DNA of 64,000 nucleotides from Desulfosporosinus sp. Sb-LF (GCF_004766055.1 NZ_SPQR01000004.1:124001-188000); one strand, 5' to 3'. Positions 26,741 to 35,948 are shown, counted from the stretch's first letter. The notes: generated from the letters alone by a model not told the origin. Numbers and translations: made by a program.

Positions 26741-27724
26741 TTATTTTGGGAGAAGATTTGAGTCCACTAACTCCTGATAGCTATAAGCTTGAGGAATGAG
26801 TTTTTTATCAACCATCCATTTCATAACACTACTGACTTCTTCTTCTGTGGGAAGCTGAAGCTTCGAGAAGGTCGGAGTCTTGTAACTTTCTTTTAATTCA
26901 GAAGGAATTTGAGCCTTTTCCAAGAAAAGACTGCGATATTGATCCGGATTTTTACTCAAAGCTTGTCCAGCGTTGCCATAAACACGTACGGCAGCTTTGA
27001 TTCCCTCGGTGTTCTCCTGAATGCTCTTTGTCCTAAACAAAAAGACAGTCTGAGAAATATTACGATAGGTGTCATCTACGATCAGATGAGCCCCCTTGGC
27101 TTGTGCTAGAGAAGCTAATGGATCAGGGAGACAGGCGACATTAATCTGGTCAGAAAGCAACATATCTACACGTACGGGCATTTTAGGGATTGACATCTTC
27201 TTCACGTCAGTTAACGGAACTCCTTTATCCAGGAGCATTTTTTCGCTGACATAGTCAATTATCGAGTTTTGGGAAATCCCAAGTGTCGCCCCTTTTAATC
27301 CTTGTGGATCGTTGATTTTCGACTTGGGAGACGATAAAATTGCAAAACGACCTTCCTGAGGGGTTGCACCCAGTCCAATCGAAGCAATTTTAACATCCGT
27401 ACCGAGTTTCTTTAAAAGTGCTACTGCCAGCATATCCGCTACTTCTCCATCAATTTGTCCTGCTTGCAGTGCTGTATCCCGCTCCAGGGCACTTGCAAAA
27501 CTGATCAATTCTACTTTAACTCCTTCGTTGGCATAGAGTCCGTCTTTTTCCGCAACATAGAACGGTAAATTATCTTCAATCGGCAACACTCCGATTCTAA
27601 CAGTCTTACCTACACTTTTCGGTTCATTGCCTTCTGGGGCTTTTGTGGTAGCACAACCAGAAACAAAAATGGCTAGACTAAGAACGATACTTAATAAACA
27701 AAAACTCAAACAACGTTGTCTCAT
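26741..27724 (-). CDS. ABC transporter substrate-binding lipoprotein (NMT1/SsuA-like)
   Basis: The 327-residue protein has a lipobox leader (FCLLSIVLSLAIFVSGCATT; Cys about 24), so it is anchored outside the membrane. The mature part is a type 2 periplasmic-binding fold: IGVLPIEDNLPFYVAEKDGLYANEGVKVELISF, then AGQIDGEVADMLAVALLKK. This is the NMT1/TauA/SsuA pattern. It delivers an unknown small substrate to the permease/ATPase pair downstream. The leader of about 220 bases contains no motif I recognise. Confidence 0.87.
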   Translation of the reverse strand: MRQRCLSFCLLSIVLSLAIFVSGCATTKAPEGNEPKSVGKTVRIGVLPIEDNLPFYVAEKDGLYANEGVKVELISFASALERDTALQAGQIDGEVADMLAVALLKKLGTDVKIASIGLGATPQEGRFAILSSPKSKINDPQGLKGATLGISQNSIIDYVSEKMLLDKGVPLTDVKKMSIPKMPVRVDMLLSDQINVACLPDPLASLAQAKGAHLIVDDTYRNISQTVFLFRTKSIQENTEGIKAAVRVYGNAGQALSKNPDQYRSLFLEKAQIPSELKESYKTPTFSKLQLPTEEEVSSVMKWMVDKKLIPQAYSYQELVDSNLLPK

Positions 27725-27947
27725 TTAAACTCGACACTCCTCATCCTAAAAACTATTCTCATCTTTAAACTAATCTTTGAAAACATAATTTTTAGTATAT
27801 TCGACATAGATTTTGTTATTCCTTTTCCACCTTCACATATCTTGTAAAAGACGTCTACCTCTCCCCAACTATTCCTCTCCTGAAACAGACGTGAAATATG
27901 CTCCGAGAGAATAGGCAAATGACAGAAGTACCTTGTCCAAGTAAATC

Positions 27948-27984
27948 AGAAAAAGAATACCAGACAGATAAGTCTAGTATTCTT
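27948..27984 (-). terminator. Terminator after the trypsin-like lipoprotein gene
   Basis: AAGAATAC pairs with GTATTCTT (inner AGAC/GTCT) and runs into TTTTTC on the minus strand, 20 bases past the stop. Confidence 0.8.
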
Positions 27985-28003
27985 CACTTTACCTTACTTA
28001 ACG

Positions 28004-29293
28004 TTATTTCTCAGCATTTTCTGGCGGACGGCCTGAATTCGGTTCATCCGATAATTTAGAGGCTTGAGGCACCGCCAGTTCAGTGAGTGGTGGCGTAGGG
28101 GGTACACTATTTTTCTTTTTCCTCAAAATTATTAAGACACCACCTAACCCAATAACCACCACAGCGCTCCCAGCAATCCATAGCCAATAGTCCTTCAGGT
28201 CTTTTCGATCCTTACCTGATTCGATTCCTCTCTGAGATTTCGAGATATAGTCTGAAATCGCATTGTGTTTAGGATATAGGCGTTGAACTTCTTCGAATTT
28301 CGGAATGGCTTTCTTGTAATAATTCTGCCAGTACAATTGCAAACCTTCCTGCCAACGTTGGGTCACTGCCCCGGGTTTATTGACAGGCCCCCCCGCCTGA
28401 CGGGCAAACTCTAGCACGGTGCTTGAAGGAATCGCCCAACCGATACCATCGCTCGAAGTAGCCGTAGCTATTCCAACTAACTTGCCCTCTTTGGAAATCA
28501 CCGGCCCTCCACTGTTTCCAGGGTTAACATTAGCACTTAACTGTAAAACCGGCCCTTTATCCGTAGTTTTGCGTGCAGCGATGCTGCCAGTACTATAAGT
28601 GGAAACTAGAACAGATTTGTCATCTAAGAATCCTTCTAGATCTGCTTTGCCCGGATATCCGGCAATTGTCACTTTATCAGACGTTTGACTAGCATCAGAT
28701 TCTTCAATTTGAATGATCGGTAAATTCATGGCGTCTATTTTAATAATTGCAACGTCTTTACCCTGCCCAAGGGGTGCACCATAACTCTTAATATCAAAGG
28801 TGAAGGAGTCCCCCCCAGGCATGATTACTTTGCTTACCTTCTGAAAATTGCTACGTTTCGTCGTACTTTTGGCAAAAGAATAGATGTCCGCGGCATAGTA
28901 TCGGTCCTTTTTCAACAATTGTTCTTTCAGATCGTTTAGAAATAGATCATCCAATCTCTGTTTAGCATCCTTTTCCTCAAGCTTAGATGTCTCCACCACA
29001 TGAGCATTGGTCACAATATATCCGTTTTCCGACAGAATTGCTCCCGACCCCATTCCACCATCATAATAAGGAACCTCTGATGGCACCCCGAGGTATTTAG
29101 ATAGCGCTGAATCAAGCACGTAAGTAACAGAGTTAAAACTGACTACCCTTACTACTGCAGGCTTTGTGAATTCCGTGATCTTTGTCTCGGTCTCTACCGT
29201 GGGTAGTTGGTTGGAACAACCCGTCAGACTTAGAAAAATCACTAGCAAGAGCATTAATGCCAACAACCGCTTGATTGGTCTTGGTTTATACAC
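28004..29293 (-). CDS. Trypsin-like serine protease lipoprotein with C-terminal membrane helix
   Basis: This 429-residue protein has a lipobox (LLLVIFLSLTGCSN). Its S1C/HtrA-like protease core shows His in TNAHVVE (about 95), Asp in KDVAIIKID (about 177) and Ser in NPGNSGGPV (about 259). There is no PDZ domain. Instead, a short alpha-helical repeat-like stretch (LQLYWQNYYKKAIPKFEEVQRLYPKH) precedes a membrane helix near residue 375 and a polar proline-rich tail. Both ends may therefore be membrane-bound, with the protease outside. The function is probably envelope quality control. The layout differs from classic HtrA. Confidence 0.85.
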   Translation of the reverse strand: MYKPRPIKRLLALMLLLVIFLSLTGCSNQLPTVETETKITEFTKPAVVRVVSFNSVTYVLDSALSKYLGVPSEVPYYDGGMGSGAILSENGYIVTNAHVVETSKLEEKDAKQRLDDLFLNDLKEQLLKKDRYYAADIYSFAKSTTKRSNFQKVSKVIMPGGDSFTFDIKSYGAPLGQGKDVAIIKIDAMNLPIIQIEESDASQTSDKVTIAGYPGKADLEGFLDDKSVLVSTYSTGSIAARKTTDKGPVLQLSANVNPGNSGGPVISKEGKLVGIATATSSDGIGWAIPSSTVLEFARQAGGPVNKPGAVTQRWQEGLQLYWQNYYKKAIPKFEEVQRLYPKHNAISDYISKSQRGIESGKDRKDLKDYWLWIAGSAVVVIGLGGVLIILRKKKNSVPPTPPLTELAVPQASKLSDEPNSGRPPENAEK

Positions 29294-29492
29294 AAATTCT
29301 CCTCCTCACTGTGTTGAATTTATTTTCATAATATGTAGGAGTGAAACTTATGTTCAACAAAGGCAACCTCGGCCTTGATAAAGACCACGTTTTTAGGACC
29401 TATATACTTGTCAATTGATATTCCATTATCTGTATGTTATTGGACACAGGACGTTGAGAATATAACTTCTCGTGGTTAATCATATGACAATG

Positions 29493-29517
29493 TTGTACAA
29501 ACTTGGTACAATATAAT
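29493..29517 (+). promoter_or_regulatory. Inverted repeat abutting a TATAAT box, upstream of the ArAE-like gene
   Basis: TTGTAC and GTACAA form an inverted repeat with a 7-base centre (29493-29511). It directly touches a perfect TATAAT (29512-29517). No good -35 box stands 17 bases upstream, so an activator or repressor site is plausible. Confidence 0.5.
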
Positions 29518-29570
29518 TTAACGTCGGTATCTGCAAGGCAGAATTTGAATTGGCTGGGGAGAGGGTCGTA

Positions 29571-30635
29571 TTGTATGTCGGGGCACGAATATTAAAAACT
29601 GGAATTGCCGTCACTTTGGCAATGTATCTATGCAAAATTCTTCATGTTGAACCAGCTGTTTTTGCAGCTATTTCTGTTGTGGTTAACATGCAACCTTCCG
29701 TTCGTAAAGCGTTGCATAATGCTTGGGAACAAGTATGGATTCATTTACTGAGTGTCGCCTTGGCCGTTCTTTTAGGGCTCGCTTTAGGGACGAGTCCTAT
29801 GGTTACAGGTCTAGCTGTCATTCTCATCATTCTCCTGTGTAATCGGCTTGGATGGTCCGGGGGAATAACGATCGGCGTTGTGTCAATCGTCTTTGTGCTC
29901 GATTCACCGGCTAATCAATTTTTATATCATGCAGGAATTCGTTCTTTAGCAGTTTTCCTGGGTCTAGGGGTAGCTCTGGGTGTAAACCACATTCTCCTGC
30001 CTCCCGCACACAAGAAAAAACTCTATAATGAACTAGATCGACTCTTCCGCGACGCTTCCACCTACTTTCTAGACCGTGTGATCACATTTATTTCTTCTGC
30101 TTCTCTCGTATCTTTCATTGCCGAGCCTCCTGCGGAGTTATTAGAACGACTCGATATTATAATGGATCTTTATGAACACGGCAGAGAAGAATTAACCGAG
30201 CAAGATAATCCCAAACTCGTTGAGCGTGTTCTTGAAATTTGTCAGGGTTTCATTGAGCGAGGTCAAATTATCGGAGAGATGACGGCTCAGCGCATTCAAC
30301 GACGTAATGCGCCTGATTCCCGAATACCTATTGATGGACTGAGTCCAGAATATCAAAGGATTCTAGATGTGCTCCTCGAAGGAGAAAGAAAGTTAGGATT
30401 CTGGGCACGTAAAGTAAACATCGGGTTGAACCAACCCCATGCTTCAGAAAAGGCTAAAGAAGACCTCGAATACTGGGCAGAATTTGATCAGGTTATGGAT
30501 ACTTGGCAGCGTACCGTAAGTGGTGTTTTTTATCTGAGAGCCATGATGGAAATCGCTGTCGTTGCTACTGAACTTCGCTGGGCTGAACGTCGGATGAGAA
30601 AGCTCTACGATCTGGGCTCTTTTAATCAGGAATAG
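29571..30635 (+). CDS. Aromatic acid exporter (ArAE/DUF939-like) family membrane protein
   Basis: The N-terminal 150 residues hold about five to six membrane helices and begin GARILKTGIAVTLAMYL, then FAAISVVVNMQPSVRKAL, the pattern of the ArAE/FUSC exporter family. A cytoplasmic helical domain of about 200 residues follows. Members export aromatic acids or related compounds. TTG 29571 is chosen because GGGGAGAGGG ends five bases before it; the longer TTG at 29550 overlaps that site. It is divergent from the protease lipoprotein and convergent with the recombinase. Confidence 0.82.
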   Translation: MYVGARILKTGIAVTLAMYLCKILHVEPAVFAAISVVVNMQPSVRKALHNAWEQVWIHLLSVALAVLLGLALGTSPMVTGLAVILIILLCNRLGWSGGITIGVVSIVFVLDSPANQFLYHAGIRSLAVFLGLGVALGVNHILLPPAHKKKLYNELDRLFRDASTYFLDRVITFISSASLVSFIAEPPAELLERLDIIMDLYEHGREELTEQDNPKLVERVLEICQGFIERGQIIGEMTAQRIQRRNAPDSRIPIDGLSPEYQRILDVLLEGERKLGFWARKVNIGLNQPHASEKAKEDLEYWAEFDQVMDTWQRTVSGVFYLRAMMEIAVVATELRWAERRMRKLYDLGSFNQE

Positions 30636-30682
30636 ACTGAATAGGAATGATACGAGACAGTCCAAATAGAACGATCGAAAGG

Positions 30683-31243
30683 TCATAAATTAAGATTTAA
30701 GTAGACATCATCCAATTCATCTTGGGTAATGCCTATGTAGCGAAGAGTTTCTTTCGGTGAAGAATGATTTAGTAAAGCTTGAATACGGGTCACGTCAACT
30801 CCAGCAATGTAAGCATGGTATCCAAACGTTTTGCGTAACGTATGGGTACCAATTTTATCTTGTATCCCAACGGTCCTCGCCGCTTCATTAATGATTCGAT
30901 AAGCGTGTTGCCGGGTGATCGACTCGCCACCCTTACGAGAAGGAAATAAGGCTGCCCCTGGGTGGAAATCTGCTAAATATTCTTTCAGAGCTTTAATAAC
31001 CGTATCGCTAAACGGAAACGCCTTAGTCTTTCCTGTTTTCTTCTCGCGGAGGGTAATTCGGTCTTTGACCTTCCCTTTCTCATCCAAGACATCAGAAACC
31101 CTCAGTTTTAGGAGATCACTGACTCTAAGCCCAGAATTGATGCCAAGTGTAAAAAGTGCATAATCTCTCAAATTGCTCCCTCTAAGGAGCTTTTTTATTC
31201 CCTCTATCTTTTTTCGATCCCGTATTGGTTCGACAAATTCCAT
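30683..31243 (-). CDS. Small tyrosine recombinase (site-specific integrase)
   Basis: This is a 187-residue tyrosine recombinase catalytic domain without the usual SAM-like core-binding domain. The catalytic set is present: Arg in INSGLRVSDLL, His/Arg in THTLRKTFGYHAY, His in LLNHSSPKETL and Tyr in RYIGITQDEL. The start MEFVEPIRD at ATG 31243 follows GGAGG; the frame runs further upstream but without family-like sequence. The lack of neighbouring phage or plasmid genes suggests a resident accessory recombinase. The ORF facing away from it is the RHH coiled-coil gene. Confidence 0.88.
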   Translation of the reverse strand: MEFVEPIRDRKKIEGIKKLLRGSNLRDYALFTLGINSGLRVSDLLKLRVSDVLDEKGKVKDRITLREKKTGKTKAFPFSDTVIKALKEYLADFHPGAALFPSRKGGESITRQHAYRIINEAARTVGIQDKIGTHTLRKTFGYHAYIAGVDVTRIQALLNHSSPKETLRYIGITQDELDDVYLNLNL

Positions 31244-31573
31244 GTGATGCCATCCTCCGTCTTTCTCCATAACTACTGGGGCCTTACCCCTAAATAATTG
31301 GTATTGAAACCAAGAAATGTCCTTATGTGTCATAAACAAGTTTAACATATATTTATGACACATTAAAGAATAATCGTATTAATTTATGAAGACGGAAAAA
31401 AACCTGAACCTTATGGTACGTCTGGGTTTTCGCTCTTTCCGCCAATGTGACACACTCCCGTTGTGTAACATTCGTTTTATAAGTGAAATCTACTAGTAGA
31501 ATTCAAGGGTTTAGCGCAATATCACCTAAAAATCATCCTTAATCTGAGGAAAAAAATAATACTTTAAACCATT
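31244..31573. other. Intergenic stretch between recombinase and RHH coiled-coil gene
   Basis: About 330 bases without a convincing gene. It holds a weak AAACC/GGGTTT hairpin around 31393-31425, a TGACACA/TGTGTAAC pair near 31447-31471, and AT-rich sequence. No tRNA or att-like direct repeat was seen. Confidence 0.5.
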
Positions 31574-31614
31574 TTGCACCAATGGTATACTTAATGTATA
31601 CAAGTATACCATTG
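31574..31614 (+). promoter_or_regulatory. Promoter overlapped by a perfect 13-bp inverted repeat (probable autoregulatory operator)
   Basis: A -35 box TTGCAC (31574-31579) and -10 box TATACA (31597-31602) have ideal 17-base spacing. CAATGGTATACTT (31580-31592) and AAGTATACCATTG (31602-31614) form a perfect inverted repeat across the spacer and -10. A third GTATAC lies in the centre (31596-31601). A protein bound here would block polymerase. Confidence 0.75.
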
Positions 31615-31672
31615 CAATGTATTACTACTCAATAATTGTTATATACCTTTGGTAAACTGAGGAGGAAGAAAT

Positions 31673-32629
31673 ATGAGCGAAGAAACAACCACGACCGCAA
31701 AACCTGATTCATATTCTGTCAAAACAACCACGGATGTCACCGAAAGGGTTCAAGAATTAACCAAGAAGACTGGACTGAATCACAAAGATTTATTTGCAGC
31801 GATGGTAACCCGTTATTATTCAGAGCTGGAATCTGGTAGCGACTTGGATCGCAGTGACGACATGCAGCAAATCCGGTATCATCTGAACCGAGCAGAGAAC
31901 ATCTTTCTAGGGTCTCTCCAAAAGGTACAAGATCTAAAAAGAGACTTTTCCGAACATCTTGAAACTCAGAAAGCGCAGCATAAAGAAAAGCAGGAAGATC
32001 TTCAAGCGAAAAACAGCAATATAACCAAGGAGTTGGAAAAACGATCTACTGCCCAATCAGAACTTGAAAATCGACTACAAGAAACCTTAGCTCGTAACCA
32101 AGAGTTAGAGGATACAAATCGAACGAACCGGGTGACGGTTGATTTACTAGGTCAGAAGCTGGAAAACTTGGAGCAGAAAGCTGCAGCAGTGGATCCCTTA
32201 AAGGCTAAGATCACAGAGCTCCGAGGACAAACATCTTCTTATCAGCAGATCATTGCCAATCTCCAAGCAGAATTGGGGATAGCGCAGCAAACCATAACTA
32301 ACCTAGAGGAACGTCGAACAAAGGCTGAAGAAACGGCTCTTAAGCACGAAGAAGAAGTGCGAACAACCTACGAAAAAACTATACAACAGCTTCAGGAAGT
32401 CCACTCACTCGAAGTGGATAAAACCCTTTTGGAGTCTGAACGTCGAGTTTTAGAAATGATGCAGAAAATTAAAGAGGATTATGGTCAGAAAGTCGAAGAT
32501 CTTTTAGTTAAAAACGACGCCTTAAGAACGAAGTATCAAGAGTTAACGGAGAAAATATACATCTTGGAACTTGAGCGCCTGAGATTAGATAACCAATCAC
32601 AAGCCACTAAACATCCGACAACTGATTAA
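31673..32629 (+). CDS. Ribbon-helix-helix N-terminal domain with long coiled coil (KfrA-like architecture)
   Basis: Residues 13-55 (SVKTTTDVTERVQELTKKTG, then NHKDLFAAMVTRYYSELES) fit a ribbon-helix-helix DNA-binding domain: one beta strand and two helices. Residues 65-305 are an almost unbroken heptad coiled coil rich in Glu, Gln, Lys and Leu. This DNA-binding head plus coiled-coil layout recalls plasmid KfrA and chromosome-organising proteins, but no sequence match is claimed. GAGGAGGAAG precedes ATG 31673. The palindrome on its promoter suggests autorepression. A terminator follows. Confidence 0.8.
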   Translation: MSEETTTTAKPDSYSVKTTTDVTERVQELTKKTGLNHKDLFAAMVTRYYSELESGSDLDRSDDMQQIRYHLNRAENIFLGSLQKVQDLKRDFSEHLETQKAQHKEKQEDLQAKNSNITKELEKRSTAQSELENRLQETLARNQELEDTNRTNRVTVDLLGQKLENLEQKAAAVDPLKAKITELRGQTSSYQQIIANLQAELGIAQQTITNLEERRTKAEETALKHEEEVRTTYEKTIQQLQEVHSLEVDKTLLESERRVLEMMQKIKEDYGQKVEDLLVKNDALRTKYQELTEKIYILELERLRLDNQSQATKHPTTD

Positions 32630-32784
32630 TAGAATTCCCATGAAAGCTAATTAGCATAATTATAGTTCGGATTTTCAAAGACACGGTAATAAAAGGATGG
32701 TTCTTTTTAGAGGTCCCTCTTAATCACATGAAAAAGATCATATTTATGAGGCCATAATTCTATGGAGGAATTTATAAGTAAACG

Positions 32785-32824
32785 AAAGCCGGTTTTCCTA
32801 CTCTAAGGAAAACCGGCTTTTTGC
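32785..32824 (+). terminator. Terminator downstream of the RHH coiled-coil gene
   Basis: AAAGCCGGTTTTCC pairs perfectly with GGAAAACCGGCTTT across an 8-nt loop and ends in TTTT. It is 155 bases after the stop; that gap holds no other gene I can support. Confidence 0.88.
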
Positions 32825-32910
32825 TTTCAGGCTATGTCTAAGGGTACATTTTTGCATGACTTAAGTAACATTGTGTGATAGATGACCTTGTTGAAAACTC
32901 GCACGAAAAG

Positions 32911-33831
32911 CTACTGAAAATTATTCTGAGCCGATCTTACCTCTATCGTAACTTTGGGAGAAGGAGACAAAACCGCTAAAATCCCCCCCAGGACAACAAA
33001 AATTCCCCCAAACACTTGTAAAAGAGTGAGATGTTCGTCAAGCAATATCACGGCTAAACCAACAGTCATCACAGGTTCCATGGTACTAATAATCGATGCA
33101 GACGTTGCACCGATGCGCTTCATACCCTGGAAAAATGTGAGCATGGCTATAATAGTTGAGAACAGAGTTATGCCCCCAATCCACATCCACGTGCCCCAGG
33201 AGAGATTCCACGTCACCCCGCCCAATGGAAGTCCTATGACCCCATATGTCAGTGCAGCGGAAGTGGATATTACGGTCGTACTTACTAACGATGTCGTTGT
33301 CTGTAATACTTTATTTCCTACGAGAATGTAAATCGCATAGACAAATGCAGACCCAAGTGCCAAAGTAACCCCAAAAAAATTAATTCCCTGCAGTGCTACC
33401 CCGAGTACTGAGACTAAGCCTAATGTTGATAGGATTAAACCCATAAGTTTATGACTAGAATATTTCTCTTGTTTACTCAATATCGCAATAACCGTGACAA
33501 TGATGGGATATGCATACAGGAGCAAAGCAGCTAAAGACGCTGGAATATAACGTACAGAAGTTAAGTAGAGCCCCGCCATCATAGAATAGCCAATTCCTCC
33601 CATGCCCCATAAAGTTAGCCATGTTTTAAGGGGTAATCTGGGAAATCCTTCTCTCCAAATTGTGAGAGTCCAGAAAAAAAGGGCGGCTATCGTAAATCGA
33701 ACAAATAATACAGTAGAAAGGCCCGCTCCACCAGCAAATACAAACTTCCCCATAATAGGGTAAACACTAAACCCCAAGGTAGAAATAAGGATTAATATAA
33801 CACTAAATCCAATAGGTTGTTTAGCAGACAT
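32911..33831 (-). CDS. EamA-family (DMT) transporter
   Basis: This 306-residue protein has ten hydrophobic segments in two EamA repeats: the first starts SVILILISTLGFSVYPIMGKFVF, the second GVTLALGSAFVYAIYILVGNK. The TLEPV-like signature appears as STMEPVMTVGLAVILLDEHLTLLQVFGGIFVVLGG. Members export amino acids or metabolites, and the substrate here is unknown. The gene stands alone, convergent with the RHH coiled-coil gene. Confidence 0.92.
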   Translation of the reverse strand: MSAKQPIGFSVILILISTLGFSVYPIMGKFVFAGGAGLSTVLFVRFTIAALFFWTLTIWREGFPRLPLKTWLTLWGMGGIGYSMMAGLYLTSVRYIPASLAALLLYAYPIIVTVIAILSKQEKYSSHKLMGLILSTLGLVSVLGVALQGINFFGVTLALGSAFVYAIYILVGNKVLQTTTSLVSTTVISTSAALTYGVIGLPLGGVTWNLSWGTWMWIGGITLFSTIIAMLTFFQGMKRIGATSASIISTMEPVMTVGLAVILLDEHLTLLQVFGGIFVVLGGILAVLSPSPKVTIEVRSAQNNFQ

Positions 33832-33968
33832 TACATAACTCCTTCATTAAGTTGTTTCCATTAAAAGTACGGCGTTTTTCGGTCTGATTTCTGTCACGTT
33901 CAAAGCTTCCTGTCGTATCCTTATCTTATCATACGATGAAGAAAAATGGTCTATAAGATAATACCACG

Positions 33969-34000
33969 AAAAAAGGGATCAAGCGTAAAGCTTAATCCCT
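33969..34000 (-). terminator. Terminator after the second ABC importer operon
   Basis: AGGGATTAAGC pairs with GCTTGATCCCT around a 5-nt loop and runs into TTTTTT on the minus strand, 22 bases past the binding-protein stop. Confidence 0.88.
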
Positions 34001-34022
34001 AATTGCTAATCCCAACCCTAGG

Positions 34023-35027
34023 TTATTTGAAGTTTTTAATCGCCTTTTCACCAAATTTTCCCGTTACCACTTTTTCATAAGGAGCGATCTTATTGAGTTC
34101 TCCCGCATCCTTAATGATTTGTTGAAGAAGATAAAAATCCTTTTCATTAAGAACAGGGTCTTTTTTCCAAGTGTTCTGTTCTTTATAACGTTTAACTGAG
34201 CTCACGAGTACCTCTTCGTTTTCGTCCGGAAATTGAGGTTTTATAGCCTTGGCAATTTCCTCTGGAGTATGATTTGCTACCCAAAGCTGACCCTTATAAA
34301 TTGCATTCGTAAATTTCTGAATTAGTTCTGGATTCTTCTCGATCGTACTCTTCTTTGTGAAATATGCAGTATAGGGCACGTCACCACTTTCTTTACCCAG
34401 AGAGGCTACGATATAAGCTTTACCCTCTTTCTGCATGCTAGAAGCTGTTGGTTCAAAGATTATGACATAATCCCCTTTGCCCCCCATAAAAGCACCAGGC
34501 ATAGCTGCAAATTGCATCGTGGTATCGACGGATACGTCTTTTCCTGGCACAAGCCCATTTCTACTCAAGACGTATTCGAGGACAATGGCCGGCATTCCGC
34601 CTTTACGTCCGCCAATAACACTCTTGCCTTTAAGATCACTCCATTGGAAGTTTGGTTCGGGCTTCCTACCCATTAGAAAGGTTCCATCCCCGTTTGTGAG
34701 TTGGGCAAACACCACACTATTATCCTCTTTGCCTTCATTATAGACATAGACACTTGCTTCAGGTCCGGCGAATCCAATGTCGACTTGACCTGACAACACC
34801 GCAGTCATGACCTTATCCGCACCTTGCCCATTGGAAAGCTCAATTTCGAGCCCTTCTTCCTTGAAGAACCCTTGAGTTAAGGCTACATACTGCGGAGCAT
34901 AGAAAATGGAGTGTGTGACCTCAGACAATTTAACCTTAGTAAGCCCAATTTGATCACTACACCCTGTTAAAACTAAGGACATCCCCAAGAGTAGCACAAT
35001 AAGTACAAGCATAAACCTATTTTTCAT
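34023..35027 (-). CDS. ABC transporter substrate-binding lipoprotein, NitT/TauT family
   Basis: The lipobox leader LLGMSLVLTGCSD marks a membrane-anchored binding protein of 334 residues. The NMT1/SsuA fold is clear: VTHSIFYAPQYVALTQGFFKEEGLEIELS, then VLSGQVDIGFAGPEASVYVYNEG. It is the last gene of an ATPase-permease-binding protein operon, the reverse of the order in the importer at 25-27.7 kb. A substrate such as a sulfonate, thiamine precursor or hydroxymethylpyrimidine is possible; none is shown. Confidence 0.88.
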   Translation of the reverse strand: MKNRFMLVLIVLLLGMSLVLTGCSDQIGLTKVKLSEVTHSIFYAPQYVALTQGFFKEEGLEIELSNGQGADKVMTAVLSGQVDIGFAGPEASVYVYNEGKEDNSVVFAQLTNGDGTFLMGRKPEPNFQWSDLKGKSVIGGRKGGMPAIVLEYVLSRNGLVPGKDVSVDTTMQFAAMPGAFMGGKGDYVIIFEPTASSMQKEGKAYIVASLGKESGDVPYTAYFTKKSTIEKNPELIQKFTNAIYKGQLWVANHTPEEIAKAIKPQFPDENEEVLVSSVKRYKEQNTWKKDPVLNEKDFYLLQQIIKDAGELNKIAPYEKVVTGKFGEKAIKNFK

Positions 35028-35108
35028 AATGATCCTCCTCTTCTTTTGAGTTGTGTAAGTAATTTCTCGAAAGGTCTCGCGAATACGGAATTTCTCGAAA
35101 GGAATTAT

Positions 35109-35948
35109 TTATTGTTTGTTTTTCACAAGGATTTTCTCAAGAAAAACCACCCCCTGATACATCAAGGCCGCTGCTACCCCTAGAATGATGACACTTGTCA
35201 TAACAAGATCTAATTTAAACACTTGCCCCCCGTATACAATGAGGTAGCCTAACCCTGCTTTAGATACTAAGAATTCTCCCACGATGACCCCGACCCACGA
35301 TAATCCAACATTGATCTTAAGTGCATTGATAATCGTCGGAGACGATGCCGGAAGTAACACTTTCGTCAGCACTTGCAATTTTGTACCCCCAAAGGTTTGG
35401 ACGAGTTTGATTTTTTCCTGGTCAATCGCCAAAAAACCGTTTAACACCTCTAATACCGTGACAATGAGAGAAATAGCCAACGTCATGATAATAATTGCCG
35501 CAGAGCCTGCACCGATCCATACGATAAACACAGGTCCAAGTGCAATTTTGGGCAAACTGTTAAGAATCACTAAATAAGGTTCTGAGATTTTACACAGAAA
35601 TTCTGACCACCATAAGAGTATAGCGATCACCGTGCCCAAAAGTGTTCCCAAGACAAATCCAACAATTGCTTCAAGGCAGGTAATTCCAATGTGCTGAAAA
35701 AGCACCCCCTCTTCATACAACCTAATAATAGTTATGGCGATTCTTGAGGGCTGACTAGTTATGAAAGGGTCTACAATTCTAGCATTGGCGCAGATTTCCC
35801 AAAGTGCTAGCGCTAAAGTCAGAATCATAAATTGAATGACTCTAATCCATAGTTTTTCCATCTTGACCCGTCGTAAATAGTCTTTATGTTCTTGAGAAAC
35901 ATCTGGAACCTTAACCAAGTGAAGGATTTCTTGATCTATGTTAGACAT
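35109..35948 (-). CDS. ABC transporter permease, NitT/TauT family
   Basis: This protein of about 280 residues has six membrane helices and the EAA loop IKLVQTFGGTKLQVLTKVLLPASSPTIINALKINVG. The N-terminal 45 residues are polar and unusually long (through HKDYLRRVKMEKLW). The start is MSNIDQE at 35948, with ATG 35954 equally possible; both overlap the ATPase stop, so translation is coupled. The frame reaches 36029, but that part overlaps the ATPase gene by 89 bases and is unlikely to be used. Confidence 0.88.
   Translation of the reverse strand: MSNIDQEILHLVKVPDVSQEHKDYLRRVKMEKLWIRVIQFMILTLALALWEICANARIVDPFITSQPSRIAITIIRLYEEGVLFQHIGITCLEAIVGFVLGTLLGTVIAILLWWSEFLCKISEPYLVILNSLPKIALGPVFIVWIGAGSAAIIIMTLAISLIVTVLEVLNGFLAIDQEKIKLVQTFGGTKLQVLTKVLLPASSPTIINALKINVGLSWVGVIVGEFLVSKAGLGYLIVYGGQVFKLDLVMTSVIILGVAAALMYQGVVFLEKILVKNKQ

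Noticed and set aside
27721-27918. 65-codon minus-strand frame in the leader of the first binding-protein gene
   Set aside because: Protein-like in places, but it overlaps the start of the lipoprotein gene and shows no ribosome site or family signature. The leader is better regarded as untranslated.
27725-27947. Possible riboswitch in the same leader (ACGTCT...AGACGT pairing)
   Set aside because: No conserved aptamer blocks for TPP, SAM, FMN, cobalamin or other classes I know were found.
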